A stretch of 64,000 bases of DNA from Micropterus salmoides (GCF_014851395.1 NW_024044459.1:23512418-23576417), one strand, 5' to 3'; shown: positions 34,001 to 45,741, numbered from the stretch's first letter. Program-made: numbers and translations. Notes: generated from the letters alone by a model not told the origin.

Positions 34001-34433
34001 GTCTGCTAACCAATGTGAGAAAGCCTCCGGCATGGCAGTTCAAAGGTAGGCATTCGAGTGATCTATTAAATTTGAGAGATCAGATTAAGAACATACCATT
34101 AAAATAAATTTCTGTCATGCTTACATACGCTGAAATAGTGTTTTGTCAATAAAATATCATTCAACTAAATAATAACAGTGGTGCAACACATTGTACATAA
34201 CTGCTTGATTTCATAAATGCATCTCTTTTGTTACATTTAAAAGCTTCACTTAAATTCTGTCTGACTGCTGGGTGTGAATATTGCAACTGTGTCACAATAA
34301 ATGGTGACAGACCACCACCTGTTGTGATAAACACACCTCCCCTTTAAGCCAATCTGGACCACAATGATGAATAAATACTGTGAATAGACGAATACATTAA
34401 AACAAATTTACAATATACACAGAATAAGTGGAC

Positions 34434-34436
<3 letters not shown>

Positions 34437-34481
<45 letters not shown>

Positions 34482-34494
34482 TGTGTGTGTGTGT
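34437..34494. repeat. (TG)n microsatellite
   Basis: About 28 TG units with one GA interruption at 34479-34480. Confidence 0.96.
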
Positions 34495-35657
34495 AAATAG
34501 GAGGGAAGTGGGGGAAGTATTTATGTGTGTGTGAGGGAAGGAAGGAAAAAGCAGAAGATATGACAAGGTTGAACAACTACAAGGGTAGTGAAGGAAGGAG
34601 ACAGAGCAATAGGAGAAGGTGGAGAAGAAGTGAATAACGTGAAGAAAAAAAAACAGATAGGGAGCGAGAGGCAGGAAGTCCCCACTGAGACGGACATGTC
34701 ACACACCAGTGAGCCTGACACACGGAGAGGGAATATCACATTTCTTTCACTTTCTCTTTCTCTCTCCTTTTCCCATAATATCTATTTCTTCTTTTCAGTC
34801 TTAGTCGTCTTTTTCATTCACTTTCTCAGCTGAAAACACAGTACAGTAACTGGCACGGAAATAAATCTTTTGGTGTCCATCTGATTAGCGTTTCTCCACC
34901 TTTGAAATGCTGCTGATCAATAATGCATGACTTTATGCATAACTTACCTCTTGATTTCCCCGTCACTATGTCCGTTTCAGCTCTATTTCTTCACGTGTGC
35001 AATAGAAATTATTGTTTATTGTAGTGCTTTATGGTGAGTTTGGCCTTTGCATTCACCCACACACATGTGCTCATACAGAAGCTCACACACACGCACACAG
35101 ACACATGCAGCATTTGGCTCGTGCTGGGAATTACCTGTTTACCTAATTAACAGCACTTGGCTGGAGGCTAAAGATATGCAAACCAGGAAGGGAAAAATAA
35201 ACAGCACGAAAATAAAATATTTCCCTCTCGACCTCCTCTGGAGAAAAAAACATTTCTCTATAACTGGAAAAGCAAAGGAGAGGAGAGGAGAAAAGGTTTA
35301 GTCACTTTCAAGTATTTTGTTTAAAACACTGATCCCATTATATATGCCTTTATTCTGAGTAATTCTCTAAACAGCGTAAGATTAAAAAATAACGCTATAG
35401 CCAAGTCTTGGCTTTGATATGTTTTGCTCTTTTTGTTGCTCTGAAGCCACATGAGGTGGTGTAGCATCTCTTCTGACAAGATGTGTTTTTCTTTCCCCAT
35501 ATCTGAAGAACCAGGCCTTTCTACTTTTTGTTTTATTTTTGCTTCATGTTTCGGGTTCATTCAGCATGAAGTCTATAAGATGAATTACTTTATAAAAGAC
35601 ATTAGGTGGCTGTATTCCATATAAAAGGCAACCAGACAGTCTGACATTGCATTAGAG
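34495..35657. other. Unassigned noncoding DNA
   Basis: Purine-rich (34530-34680) and CT-rich (34740-34800) patches give spurious frames. The repeat-poor stretch 35110-35200, with CCTAATTAACAGCA, could be regulatory but is unproven. Confidence 0.5.
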
Positions 35658-36202
35658 CAGGGGTCAGCAAATAAGTCTGGCACGGGGCTAAATTTTTTTC
35701 TAGTCATTAGATGGCGGGCCAGAACATTGTCAATTTATCATTTATAATCCGCAATTTACTGTGTGCCTGTTTGGCTCAGTTAGTAGTGCACAAGACTCCT
35801 GTTCAAAGGATTGTGTGTTCAATCACTGCTTGTGTTGTTTTTCTCCCTTATCAACAAATTGATTATGAAGAGACCGTTTTACATGTTCACATTAAGCATA
35901 TGCAGGAGTGTGTTCCCCCCGGTCCACATCAATTTAAGGACGCTTACCCCAGTATCTCCAGGCAGAGGAAATTCTTGCCTTTCTCATTCAGGGGAATACG
36001 ATCTCACTTTATAAAGTACTGCTGCCAAGATGTTCTCGTGCTTTTATTTTGTAGGCACAATCACTTAAGAGGAAGTGATTAATGTGAGTAACTTTTGCTG
36101 TCATGACTGAGACCATCGTTTTAGCACCAGCCGATATAACATGTATTGGCCCAAAGCTGGTCCGCCAGCAATAATAATATGGCCGCCAATTCCCAACTAC
36201 AG
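35658..36202. mobile_element. Short hAT-like element
   Basis: The left end CAGGGGTCAGCAAATAAG and the following GGCGGGCC are typical of a hAT family I recall. The flanking 8-mers are CATTAGAG (35650-35657) and CTTTAGAG (36203-36210), agreeing at 7 of 8. The right end is degenerate (TTCCCAACTACAG). There is no transposase, and a tRNA-like stretch lies inside. Confidence 0.55.
35763..35835 (+). repeat. tRNA-like sequence (SINE head or tRNA relic)
   Basis: GGCTCAGTTAGTAGTGC matches a pol III A box and D arm (consensus TRGCNNAGYNGG). GTGTTCAATCACTGC, 30 bases later, resembles a B box (GGTTCGANTCC) with changes. The spacing is right for a tRNA. The anticodon stem does not pair and the acceptor ends do not match, so I do not call a functional tRNA. 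Confidence 0.4.
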
Positions 36203-36220
36203 CTTTAGAGGAATGTAGTC

Positions 36221-36222
<2 letters not shown>

Positions 36223-36270
<48 letters not shown>
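36223..36270. repeat. (TG)n microsatellite
   Basis: About 24 TG units. Confidence 0.96.
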
Positions 36271-36272
<2 letters not shown>

Positions 36273-36366
36273 TGTGTCTGTGCTCCCTTTATCAGTCTCT
36301 ACTTCCTGTGAAACCAGTACTAGCCTTGAGACTGATAACTTTTTCTGTTTATGCTGCCCTAATCAA

Positions 36367-36370
<4 letters not shown>

Positions 36371-36416
<46 letters not shown>

Positions 36417-36428
36417 GTGGGGGGGGGG
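36371..36428. repeat. (TG)n followed by poly-G
   Basis: About 15 TG units run into G runs of 18 and 10 broken by a single T. The G runs could form a quadruplex, and such tracts are error-prone in assembly. Confidence 0.94.
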
Positions 36429-37755
36429 CATGAGAAAGAAAGTTGTGTTCAGTCAAAATGGAGTGCTAGAATTGGTCTGTCTCCCTTCTTTTATCTGTTC
36501 TTGATCAACACTGGGGATATTAACCAGACTCAGGAAAAACCCCAAATTACACACACAAATGATTACACTATCTTGCAAGTACACAGAGGCCCCCAAACAC
36601 ACACCCACGCACACTAGAAAAAGTCTACATAAACACACCCCTCTCACATCCACCCACACTGCTGCAGACACCCCAAGGGAAGTGTATTGATGAAAAGACC
36701 ATGAAAATGGCTTAACAAGACTAATTCACGCATATATACAATAGTCACACAATATAAAGGGCTCTTTCACTCTCTAATACAAGGCAAAAGAATTAAACAT
36801 GACCATATGTGCCTCTAAAACAAAAGAGGCCAGATGAGGTTTTTGTTTCAGCCTGTTACAGATGCCACTAGTGTGCCACCCCATTACACAATGATAGAAG
36901 GGCATGTGCATGTTTACACAATCTTAGTCTTCCACACATAAACAATTGCAAGTATTTGAAGTCACACAAACACATGCAGACACACAACCACACCCAGATA
37001 CTGAAAATGTCAAACTGAAAAATTAACACAAGGCCAATGGTCAGACACATATTTATGTTCCATCATTTAACTAAACAAAGCAAACTAATGGAAATTGCCT
37101 CTATTAAGTTTGAACAATGGTTTCCTACAGTTGGCAATTAGGCAGAATCCAGACAGCATATGTCATAAAAAACAATTAAAAAGGGTTATGCAGTCAACAC
37201 TTTGTTTATTATATAGCAATAAACAAAGAGTGATCATTTGTGTTTGTTTAACATTGAATTGGTGTAAGTGATTTTGTGTCCTTGATCCAAACTGTGCAAT
37301 CCTTACTGTAAACAGAATTTTGGAACAATAAGAAAAAAAGTCAAACGATGCAGTACATTGTGCAACAGGTTTAGCCAAGCATGGCACCTAGCAGTGGCTT
37401 TAGTTCCTGGTCAATTTTGCTGTGTAATTAATAAAATGGTCATTATCAAACCAGGCCAAGAACAAAAAATATAGTTGTAATGGAGAAACTTCAATGAATA
37501 GTGGAGGTTTGTACCAGCATACAATTTAATGCCTCTGTTCACTAATCAGCAAGATATCAAATATGCAGCAGTCTGTAAGCCCCTAAAAACTTGGTTTCAC
37601 ATCTTAATTAATTTTCTATAATTATAAATATTTGTGATTAAATAAGCAACGATCAAAGTCAGACTTTGGGTGGAAAACAACAAACACCCCTAGTTGTTAT
37701 TTATTAAAAGTTTAACTCAAACTCTCAGTGAATTGCATTACTGTGTGACTTAAGG
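36429..37755. other. Unassigned noncoding DNA
   Basis: CA-rich patches lie at 36550-36660 and 36960-37000. There is no recognised gene or element. Confidence 0.5.
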
Positions 37756-37779
37756 CAGTGGTTCTCAAAGTGGAGTCCA

Positions 37780-38588
37780 TGTCACGATCCTGTCCTGTGT
37801 TCCCTGTGTGCTGTATTTTGATTCTTGTTTCTCTGTTTTGGGGTTTTGGTTTTTGATTCTAAGGTTGGTTTTGTATCTGCATTATAGTCCTGTCATCTGT
37901 TCTGTTGAGTTTAGTTCTCTGAGTTTATTGTTTGGTCTGTTTTTTAGTCTGGTTTTTGGTTCCATGTCTTTGTTCCTAGTCCTGTGCCTTAGTTCATGTC
38001 TTAGTATTTACTTCTAGTTCTTTGTCTGCATTATTTTAGTTTAGTCTGCTCTGTATTCTGTGTTCTAGTTCTGTGTTCTCGTTTAGGTTTTGTCTGCTAT
38101 GATCCCTGTGTTATAGTTGGTCGGTGTTCGTCTGTTTACATGAGTTTCTGTTTTTGTCTGAAGTTAGATTCTTGTCTGGTATTTTGTAACATGTGTTCTG
38201 TCTGTTCCCCTAGTAATCTGCCTACCTGTCTCGTTAGTCCTTATTCCTCTCACCTGTGTCTCTCCCGCCTGCTCGTTAGTCCCTAGTGTTAAATGTTTGC
38301 TGTTTCTGTTCAGTCCCTGTCCGGTCATTGCAGTGTGTTGTGGTTGTTGTTTGTCTTGCCTGCCTGTTTCCAGCCTGAACTCTGCCTGTACTTCATTTGT
38401 TCTATGGATTAAGGATCACACCAGTTCTGGATTTTCTGTTTGTTTTTGGTTTATTTTTGGTTTACATTAGACTCAGCCACTCTACGTGTAAGTGTGCTCG
38501 CTTTTAGTTTGCCTTAATAAATCATTGAACTGAACCTGTCAGCCGTGTGTCCTGCATTTGGGTCCTCCAACCACACCCAACCCTGACA
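37780..38588 (+). mobile_element. Solo LTR 1 of an LTR retrotransposon
   Basis: Starts TGTCACGATCC and ends CCCTGACA, so it has TG...CA termini within a short TGTCA/TGACA inverted repeat. The flanks are GTCCA (37775-37779) and GTCCG (38589-38593), a 5-bp duplication with one change, as LTR integrases make. AATAAA at 38516-38521 lies near the 3' end, with TGTCCTGCATTTGGGTCC downstream, as in an R-U5 boundary. The body is strongly T-rich. No internal gag-pol is present, so the copy is probably a recombination product between two LTRs. Confidence 0.72.
38516..38521 (+). promoter_or_regulatory. Polyadenylation signal of solo LTR 1
   Basis: AATAAA lies 67 bases before the LTR end. Its position fits the R region of an LTR. 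Confidence 0.5.
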
Positions 38589-38635
38589 GTCCGGGGACCC
38601 CCAGAGGTCTCTGAGGGGCTCCAAGGGGTCCCAAG

Positions 38636-39068
38636 TGTCACGATCTGGCTCATGGACCGTGACAAAATATGGAGACACACCACAGGCCTACTAAAAGTTT
38701 AACAAAAGTAATTTATTTTTAACAAAGAGTAAACAATAAATTTTACTATAACATAAACCAAAATATGTCATGTGAAAATCAGTCCAGTCAGTAGTGTTAG
38801 GTGTGGGTAAGTGAACGTATAATGTAGGTGAAGGTGTTGAAATGTAGAAATAAAACAACAAGAACTCAAAATGACCGACGGCACATCCTTGACGGGGGAC
38901 GCCTCTGCCGACGAAGAAAAGAGAAGAGTGAGGGGGAAGAGCGCGCACCGAAACTGCACTAGTGCCGGCTTAAATAATCTGCACACCCTGGGGCCCTCAG
39001 GTGTTCACGATTACCTAATAAGAAGCACAGAGAGAGTTATACAAGACAGCCCTACAGGGGTCGTCACA
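38636..39068 (-). mobile_element. Solo LTR 2 of a different LTR retrotransposon
   Basis: On the plus strand it runs from TGTCACGATCTGG to GGGGTCGTCACA, and CAAG flanks it on both sides (38632-38635 and 39069-39072). Read on the minus strand it has a TATA-like TTATTTAAG near 38970, a GC-rich stretch after it, and AATAAA further on, the order expected of U3-R-U5. It shares the TGTCACGATC start with solo LTR 1 but not the body, so the two are not a pair of LTRs of one element. Confidence 0.6.
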
Positions 39069-39295
39069 CAAGCAAAAAAGGGAATAATTTATATTCACTA
39101 TAATCCCATCCATAATTAACACAATAACAGAATGTATGTCAAAGGTGTTATACAGTTTCTAAAATAAAACATCTAAAAGCAAAAATCCTATCAAATGGGC
39201 AATCCTGGGACAAAATCTTATCAATCCAGTCTGTGGTCTAACTTGTGTCAGTTTAGGGGTCCTTGATGTGAAATCGTTTGAGAACCACTGACTTA

Positions 39296-39650
39296 GAGGG
39301 CCTGTGTGTAAGATTTAGGTGGCCCTATTTGCAGAATATGGCAGAAATGGAATATAATATTCTAGGATATTTTCATTAGTGTATAAAAATAAGAACTGTT
39401 GTATACTATGTTAGTATAAGCCCTTTATAGGCATAGAGGGAGCGGGTCCTCTTCCATGGAATCCACTATGTTGAACAACCATGTTCAAAACAAACACTGG
39501 CGTTGTTTGAGAGAGAGGTCCTTTTGCATTTTTCGCGGCCACCATGGGTCTTCTCCTACATGCTTTGAAGAGGAGGGTGAGGCAAGGGGTACTCAGTTGG
39601 TTGCAATCTGCAACTTCACCACTAGATGCCACTAAATGCTACACCCTGAT
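39296..39650 (+). mobile_element. Fish MITE, inverted-repeat type
   Basis: The left end GAGGGCCTGTGTGTAAGATT pairs loosely with the right end TAAATGCTACACCCTGAT read in reverse. The interior (AATGGAATATAATATT, GGGAGCGGGTCCTC, CCACTAGATGCCACTAAAT) is a sequence I recall as a common fish element. It touches the target duplication of the hAT at 37756-39290, so the hAT seems to have landed at its edge. Confidence 0.65.
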
Positions 39651-41295
39651 TCATTACCTGTTGCTAAACTCTGATTGGTGCACAGGAATATCTGACATTG
39701 CTTTCAATGCTGAGCTTCGACCCCAAATAAAAAAAAAACAAATACAAATATATTCACACAAATAAAAAAATCTCATGTTAAATAAACTAAGTTCATATAG
39801 TTCATCGCTCATGGTGAGAAGCCGACATAGCCTTTAAGGGTGTGGAGGTCAGGAGGTGAATGGACAAATAACCATAAACACCAGTATCACTTTCCCTGTT
39901 AAACTGGAAGTCAGCTTTGACATTTTTTTTATCACATAAAAATGACTGTGATCTGTCACCAACCTCAACTAAGTGGTTTTATTGGTCTTGACGCTGATAC
40001 AAGACAACTTTTAATGAAGCATAATGAATCTCCAGTCACTGATTCCGAGTCATTTCCAACATTTTAAAAACTGTCTTTAGACTGTCATTAGAGTCATGCC
40101 AGATTCATGCCTCTGCCAGTATTAAAAAAAATTGACTGCTTTGGTTATAGTACTGTTTCCCCATTGCTGAATCCATGCAGCACTACTTTCAGTGTATCTA
40201 GATTGTTCAAAAAGCACTGCCAAGACAGACATTTGGATAAGGTTACTCTTAATATTTCAGTCCTGGTTGACACACTAGTGGTAACAACATATGCAGTTTA
40301 ATACTAACGATACAGGTCCCAGAATTTCAGGGGCAGCAAAACAAACAATTGTCATTTTAATCCATTAAGACCGGATGCAACATCTTCATGCTTCTACCTT
40401 TAAGGCAGAATGCAACATGTGGCCGTTAGTAGATGTCATTGTTTTCAAGACACATGAATGATGAAATGCATTGTGATCCGCTAAAATACCGTACAATAGT
40501 ACGTACAATACATACATGCAGGCTACGCATGTCACTTTTCTCAGTAAGTTACTTTTTAATGGCAGCAATCTTGTAATTTACTTACTTTTAAAAGTAACAT
40601 TATCCAAAACTGATCATATCCCATCTCAACACTGACTGTCCTTTAGCAACCGTTAGGAACACAGCATTTGGATTACAATGACCCAGTCTCCTTCTTAGAT
40701 GGTCTCATTTCAGTACTGGTTCCTCACTCTAAGTGCTGATACAGTAAGTGGTCAGCCACTGGTTGGTCCATTGGAGAAAGCCTCATGCAGTGATGCAGGG
40801 AGGTCAGAGGGTTTTGCTCTGATGGCGAGACACCTCCATGAGAAAAGTTGGTGACAGATCAGCTCCAGGAGTCCCTGCAAATTAGCCTGTGAAATCACGT
40901 TGTTTAGTCATTCTCCTGAACTAGTTTCTGCAGTTCCCATGCATTTGACATGCTTTGTGCTCCTTTAATCCTCCAAGCCTCCTACTGATTAGTGAGAGCA
41001 TTGGGTAGACAGGGTTGCAGTCTGTAAAGGTCTCCATGCTACTGAACAGTAGGTTGGGTTTTACAGGTTGTCACTTTCCCCAATTATTTTCTTACATGGG
41101 TACAAGGTCTATGTTATACACTTTTACAGGATAGTGAGGTCGACTGGTGAGATATATGCATGAGTGTGTGCTCTCCTGTAACTTTCAGAAGAGACCACTC
41201 TAACTACCCTCTACCTTAGAAGGAAGTTAGGCAGTTCAAAATGATGTAGCTACATTTTCAACATGGACTAAGAAAATGGAGCTTATGAATTTTTT
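39651..41295. other. Unassigned noncoding DNA
   Basis: The short stretch 40530-40615, with AAAAGTAACATTATCCAAAACTG, resembles a decayed CAGTGTTGGG-type terminus. Otherwise nothing was recognised. Confidence 0.5.
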
Positions 41296-41562
41296 CAGCA
41301 AATTAACCTTAATTGGTTTCCGGTACACAATAGAACTGACTGTAGGATTATTTTGCTTACAGTGAATGGATTCACTCCATAACAAATGCTGGCCATGCTT
41401 AAAAGCTATGAGTCAAACAGACCTCTCAGGTCATCTGGAACTGGCATCCTTGCTGTCCCCGGGGTAAATTCAAAGTCTGGTGTAGCTGCCTTTAGTTTTT
41501 ATGCTTCTTGTTGCTAGAATAACCAAAGCTTCCCTTAGGATTTGAGATGTTCTCCGACTCTG
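41296..41562 (+). pseudogene. Decayed L2-like LINE, C-terminal fragment
   Basis: One frame reads LNWFPVHNRTDCRIILLTVN, stop TAA at 41380, then YESNRPLRSSGTGILAVPG and GVAAFSFYASC, stop TAG at 41515. These align in order with the LHWLPV...RIxFKILLL...SRxLRS...G..AFS run of L2-type LINEs, the same protein region found better preserved at 21694-22361. It is older, by its two stops and weak motifs. Confidence 0.72.
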
Positions 41563-42368
41563 TAAACTGTGTTTCCTGTTATTCAACGGTTGTGTCAAAC
41601 TAGGTCAAATGTAACATTTCTATATGCAACATTTAGATTACGCAGATGGACTTTAATGTTCAGAAAAGCACAGGTCTCCACCTTCTTTCCAGTCAGTATG
41701 CTGTTTGAATTGGTGAATTGTGTCTCTCTCAGACAGAAGACAGACAAGAAGTGAGCCAGCGACCTAATGGGCACCTACACTAGCAAGTAAGTTTTTATGT
41801 AGAGAGAATGCCGATTGGTCAACAGAAGAAAAATTAGAATGGGTGAGAATTAGCCCTAAAAAGCCTATATTTTAGCTGCTAGCCCTCACCAGCATAAAAA
41901 AACAACGTCATAAATCATAAAAGCCCTTGTCAAACTGCACATGTAGCTCCACAGTAGTGAGTCAACTTTGACTATCCTAGAACTAATCAATATACCTTAC
42001 CAACACATATAGATAATGCACATGATGCATTCAGAAAAAAGCATTTATGCAAAGTGAAATTACATCAGTTTAATTCTTGTGTCTTATGGCATCATTTTAC
42101 AGTATTTTAGACAATATAATACAGTAACATGAACATGAAGGTGAATGTTAAAGGTCTTCTGTTGTCTGTGCACTCTGTAATAAAATGGCTCCCAAAAGAA
42201 AGACTTTGGTTTTAAAATTAAGATTTAGTTCTTGGCTCTTTGATTTTAAAGTTGTTGTTTCTTTTACTGGAACATGGGTGTGGAAATTGGGTATAGGATT
42301 TGCATAATTTCAACAATAACAAAAGTGAATCTGTACAGCAATAAATTTCTTTCATGCCCATCACCGTT
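41563..42368. other. Unassigned noncoding DNA
   Basis: No features were recognised. Confidence 0.5.
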
Positions 42369-42540
42369 TGAGTGAAGCAAGATATTGATCCATGACCGTA
42401 ACCACACTGTAGCCAGTGTAGCAAGATAGCTAAATTGTGATCCGCAACAGCAGTCATCCTGGCACCAGCCTGAAGATAGCAACCCATGATGATAGCCTAA
42501 GAGCCAGTGTAGCAAGGTAGTGATGCATCAAGCTGAGGTT
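42369..42540. repeat. Degenerate tandem repeat
   Basis: The word AGTGTAGCAAGATAG (or AGTGAAGCAAGATAT, AGTGTAGCAAGGTAG) starts three successive units at about 42370, 42413 and 42491, each followed by a GATCCAT/GATCCG/GATGCAT word. Unit lengths differ (about 43 and 78). Confidence 0.55.
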
Positions 42541-43081
42541 TCATCCAGATGGGATCAGTAATGATTAGAGCTTAGGCATTTCCTGCTGTTCAATAAAAGC
42601 AGATTGCCTCCTTAGAAAGACCTGAGTGAAGAAAGTTTATTTTATTTTTATTTTTTTATAAAAAGCAAGAATTCAGTTTTTCTCTTTTAAAAAAGTGTGT
42701 TCATGAGCATCTGAGTGTGTGTGCAAATGTGCCTACAGCTGGTTTTCAACTTTACAGTGAAACACCACGTTTTACATTTGCACCCTCCGCTTTCTCTCCT
42801 AGATGAAACTAAAACTGAAGACAGTGAAGCTGAGGTCAGCACTCTGATGGACAGCAGCGCCCAGCAAAATACATCATCCTCGTTACTTTGATCACAGGGT
42901 GTCAACTTGCCGTCAGGAAACTTTTGAATATATGTATTTCTTTTACTTGTTCTTGTTGTTCTTGTCTGAGCATGATTACCATTTATATTCCCCACCACAC
43001 TGTGCAATGATTAGACTATGATTAATTACTTATACTTATAACTAGTTGGCAGTCCCAAAGTGGTCAGTATTTACCACTGCT
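42541..43081. other. Unassigned noncoding DNA
   Basis: No features were recognised. A minus-strand open frame of 106 codons at 42687-43007 does not look like a known protein. Confidence 0.5.
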
Positions 43082-43230
43082 GTCTGATGTCTGTGAAGAT
43101 TCTCATTCATCCAGGTCATACTCATCCAAGGATAGTTAAATCAAGGGCAACTGAACTTCATTGAAGATGCCAGAAGACGTTCGCCTGTCATCCAAGATGC
43201 TTCTTCAGTTCATTAGTCTCCATGTGTGCA
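43082..43230 (-). repeat. Dispersed fish repeat fragment
   Basis: Holds GTGAAGATTCTCATTCATCC, CATCCAAGATGCTTCTTCAG and AAATCAAGGGCAACTGAACT. The reverse complement shares GTTGCCCTTGATTT and TATGACCTGGATGA with 51570-51625 inside the element at 51160. I recall it as a high-copy fish repeat but cannot name its class. Confidence 0.6.
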
Positions 43231-44699
43231 AAAGTATGTGTCAAGTATTTTTAGTTAAAGTCAAGGGTGGTCCAACTAATCTTGGTTCACAATTGAGAGA
43301 CAGGGCAACTTCCCAGAGGCCAACAGTGCCCCAACCCTCCATCAACATCAGACCCAAACATACACACAGAAAGACACACACACTTACATAAAATACAGAA
43401 AGGCATTACCAAGGTCACGTCTCCTCATATGATTTAGACTTCATTCTCCCTTTCAAATGTAATAACTGCCTCGTTTCCAAACCTCCAGGAACCTGATTTC
43501 TGCAAGAACAATAAAAGGGTGTTTTAACTTCAGTGCAGTGGGCTGCAGAAAGGATGATATTTAAATTCACTCACAAACAGCCAGTCATATAATGTACACA
43601 TAAATGTATTGACTTTGTGTGTGCTTCTTCACTGCACCCTCACTAACACACATTGGATGCTGATGTTTGCCCTCTTGGTTCAGATTTTAGTTTCTCTGAA
43701 ATGAGAACTATTTCAGAATGAAAACACGGGCGCCGCTTCCAAAGCATCCGTTCAGAATTGAAGATTTGATTGCAACTTGTCTTTGTTTAATGCTATTTGT
43801 TTTACCTCCTGTTCTTTTTCATTTTGCTGCAATGCAGGAGATTAATGTTAAGGGGCTGTGCATTTGCCATTTGAATTGCTGCAAGGCACTTGCGGATGTG
43901 GTAATCTATTTCTGCATACTACTGTATACATACTACACAGAAAACAGCAGTCACATGGCAAGTTTTCCCTAGCTGAATTATACAGGAAGGACTTAAAAGG
44001 ACCTTGAATCTCGATATCTTAACAGAATCCTACAGTCTCTGTATCCAGGCAACAGTGACAATGTAATTTCTATGCAACTGAGCTGCTTCATCTTGGACAT
44101 GTACTGTACATGCAAAAGTAGGTCTTTTGTTACAGTTGTCAATATTTTAACATACTTTCCCCTTGAGGCCCGATAAATACCCATATGAAAATGGGAAGCT
44201 GCCCGTTCTAGCTGACTCATTAATGATTCATGAAACTTGTATTACCCTGAAAATGAAGCTGCAAAAAATCAGTGTGAACTAGGCTGTTAAAGAAGCAATC
44301 AGATGTTGATAAAATTCTGAAATCCTCTGTGATCAACAAACCCTCTATTCAGTCAGAAAGTCTTGTTGAGGAAGCAAAGGCAAGTCTTTATTGACTCTTT
44401 CAAACGAGGAAACAAAGCCAACTGAAAGTTATCAGCACCTTTCAAAACAAAATGAACACATTTTAGTGTTGCTTATTTACACAACCAACAGACAAGTGGT
44501 AATATTAGCATTCATTTGGAACAAATGAGATGTTGAATAATCCAACAAATTCTCTTTTTAGTTTTTAAATTCTGTCTGTTCTGTAAAAGTCTGCCCTTTG
44601 GTGGTGCGCATTTAGCATCTAACAATATATCAGAGCCTTTTCACCACAATAGCTGCCCAATGCAGCTGGAAACAAAGGTTCATGAGAGCCATGAGACTG
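43231..44699. other. Unassigned noncoding DNA
   Basis: A short CA-rich patch lies at about 43360-43385. No coding or transposon signal was recognised. Confidence 0.5.
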
Positions 44700-45290
44700 A
44701 ACCATGGACTGTATAAATGAAGTGGACGTAGTCACCATGACATCACCCATTGGTTTCTAGACTGCCGTTTTGAAGCCTCGAGTTTGGCCATGTTAATGTT
44801 TTGCAACCGGCACCACAGGATGTGCCCATATTTGGAGGAGACGGTGGCGCTAGCAAGCTTGGTTAGCTAGCTGCAGCTGTAATTCACGTTAGCTGTGATT
44901 TTACTGGGATGCTAATTTTGGCTAGCTAAAAACAGGCTTAAAACAAAACATACTTACTTATTTACACAATGCAGTGGGTACAAGTCACTCTAGTCTGATT
45001 GCTTAATTGTCTGTTTTCCTCTAAATGAGATCATAATTTAAATTTTTTACATAATACTGTATGGAAGAAGACTTGAAACTAGCGACTGAGTCTATAAACT
45101 CCTTACAAAAGTGTTTACTGAGGGAATAAATCGGGTGAGAAGTATGAGAATTTTACCATTATTTATAATGGAACCAGACTTGTTTTTCAACCAGAGGAGT
45201 CACCCCCTGCTGGCCGATACAAAGAATGCAGGTTTAAGTGACTTCCACATGGCTTAAATTTTCAGACCCTGAGGTTCCTGCTTGGACTGT
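44700..45290. mobile_element. Dispersed fish short element
   Basis: Starts near CATGGACTGTATAAATGAAG and contains GTCACCATGACATCACCCAT, TTTTGAAGCCTCGAGTTTGG, and near the far end GAGTCACCCCCTGCTGGCC and GAATGCAGGTTTAAG. This order is one I recall from a very common fish non-autonomous element. No clear inverted repeats are visible, so its class is open and the ends are approximate. Confidence 0.6.
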
Positions 45291-45707
45291 ATGCTAAAGC
45301 TGTAGGCTATAAAACCAAAATGATGAAGTTAAAGATGCTAAATTGCTCCGCAGAGCTGAGGGGAACTGTAGAAGGACATGATAATTCTTTGTGGGTTCAT
45401 CACTACAAGCAACACCTTTCACGCCAGCAGTGGTCATGTGTCATCCAAGAATAAACATTTCCATTAGTGGTGCTTTAAGTTGTGCACTGCTAACAAGCAT
45501 GGCCGTGACAGTCAATGCTCTTAAATTTGCATTAGGCTACTATTTGTTTGTTTGTTTGCTTGGCTAGTTTGTTAAGGAAACCATTTATTTGATTGTTTTT
45601 TTAGTATAATTAGCGTCACACAGCCCATATTAAAGCTATTCAGTTTGCACTGTGAGAGAGAAATGCCTTTACTTGGCTCTTGTAAATATGTGTGTGCAGG
45701 CATCGTT

Positions 45708-45709
<2 letters not shown>
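45291..45709. other. Unassigned noncoding DNA
   Basis: A (TTTG)n run lies near 45541-45560. Nothing else was recognised. Confidence 0.5.

Positions 45710-45740
<31 letters not shown>
45710..45740. repeat. (TG)n microsatellite
   Basis: About 15 TG units, with looser TG runs to about 45810. Confidence 0.94.

Positions 45741-45741
<1 letters not shown>

Larger units (their letters stand above)
37756..39290. mobile_element. Small hAT element split by two solo LTRs
   Basis: The ends CAGTGGTTCTCAAA and TTTGAGAACCACTG form a perfect 14-bp inverted repeat. The flanking 8-mers are ACTTAAGG (37748-37755) and ACTTAGAG (39291-39298), agreeing at 6 of 8. Removing the two LTR-like insertions leaves about 290 bp, the size of a non-autonomous hAT. 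The remaining core contains GGGGACCCCCAGAGG and GGGGCTCCAAGGGG, matching the GGGGTCC wording next to the right end. It encodes nothing. Confidence 0.85.

Noticed and set aside
35763..35835. Functional tRNA gene
   Set aside because: The anticodon and acceptor stems do not pair and the B box is altered. It is kept only as a tRNA-like repeat.
36224..36617. Cys-Val and Gly-rich small proteins
   Set aside because: These are translations of TG and G microsatellites.
37780..39068. The two TGTCACGATC-starting segments as the 5' and 3' LTR of one retroelement
   Set aside because: Their bodies differ, they lie in opposite orientation, are only 47 bases apart and each has its own target duplication. 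They are two independent solo LTRs.
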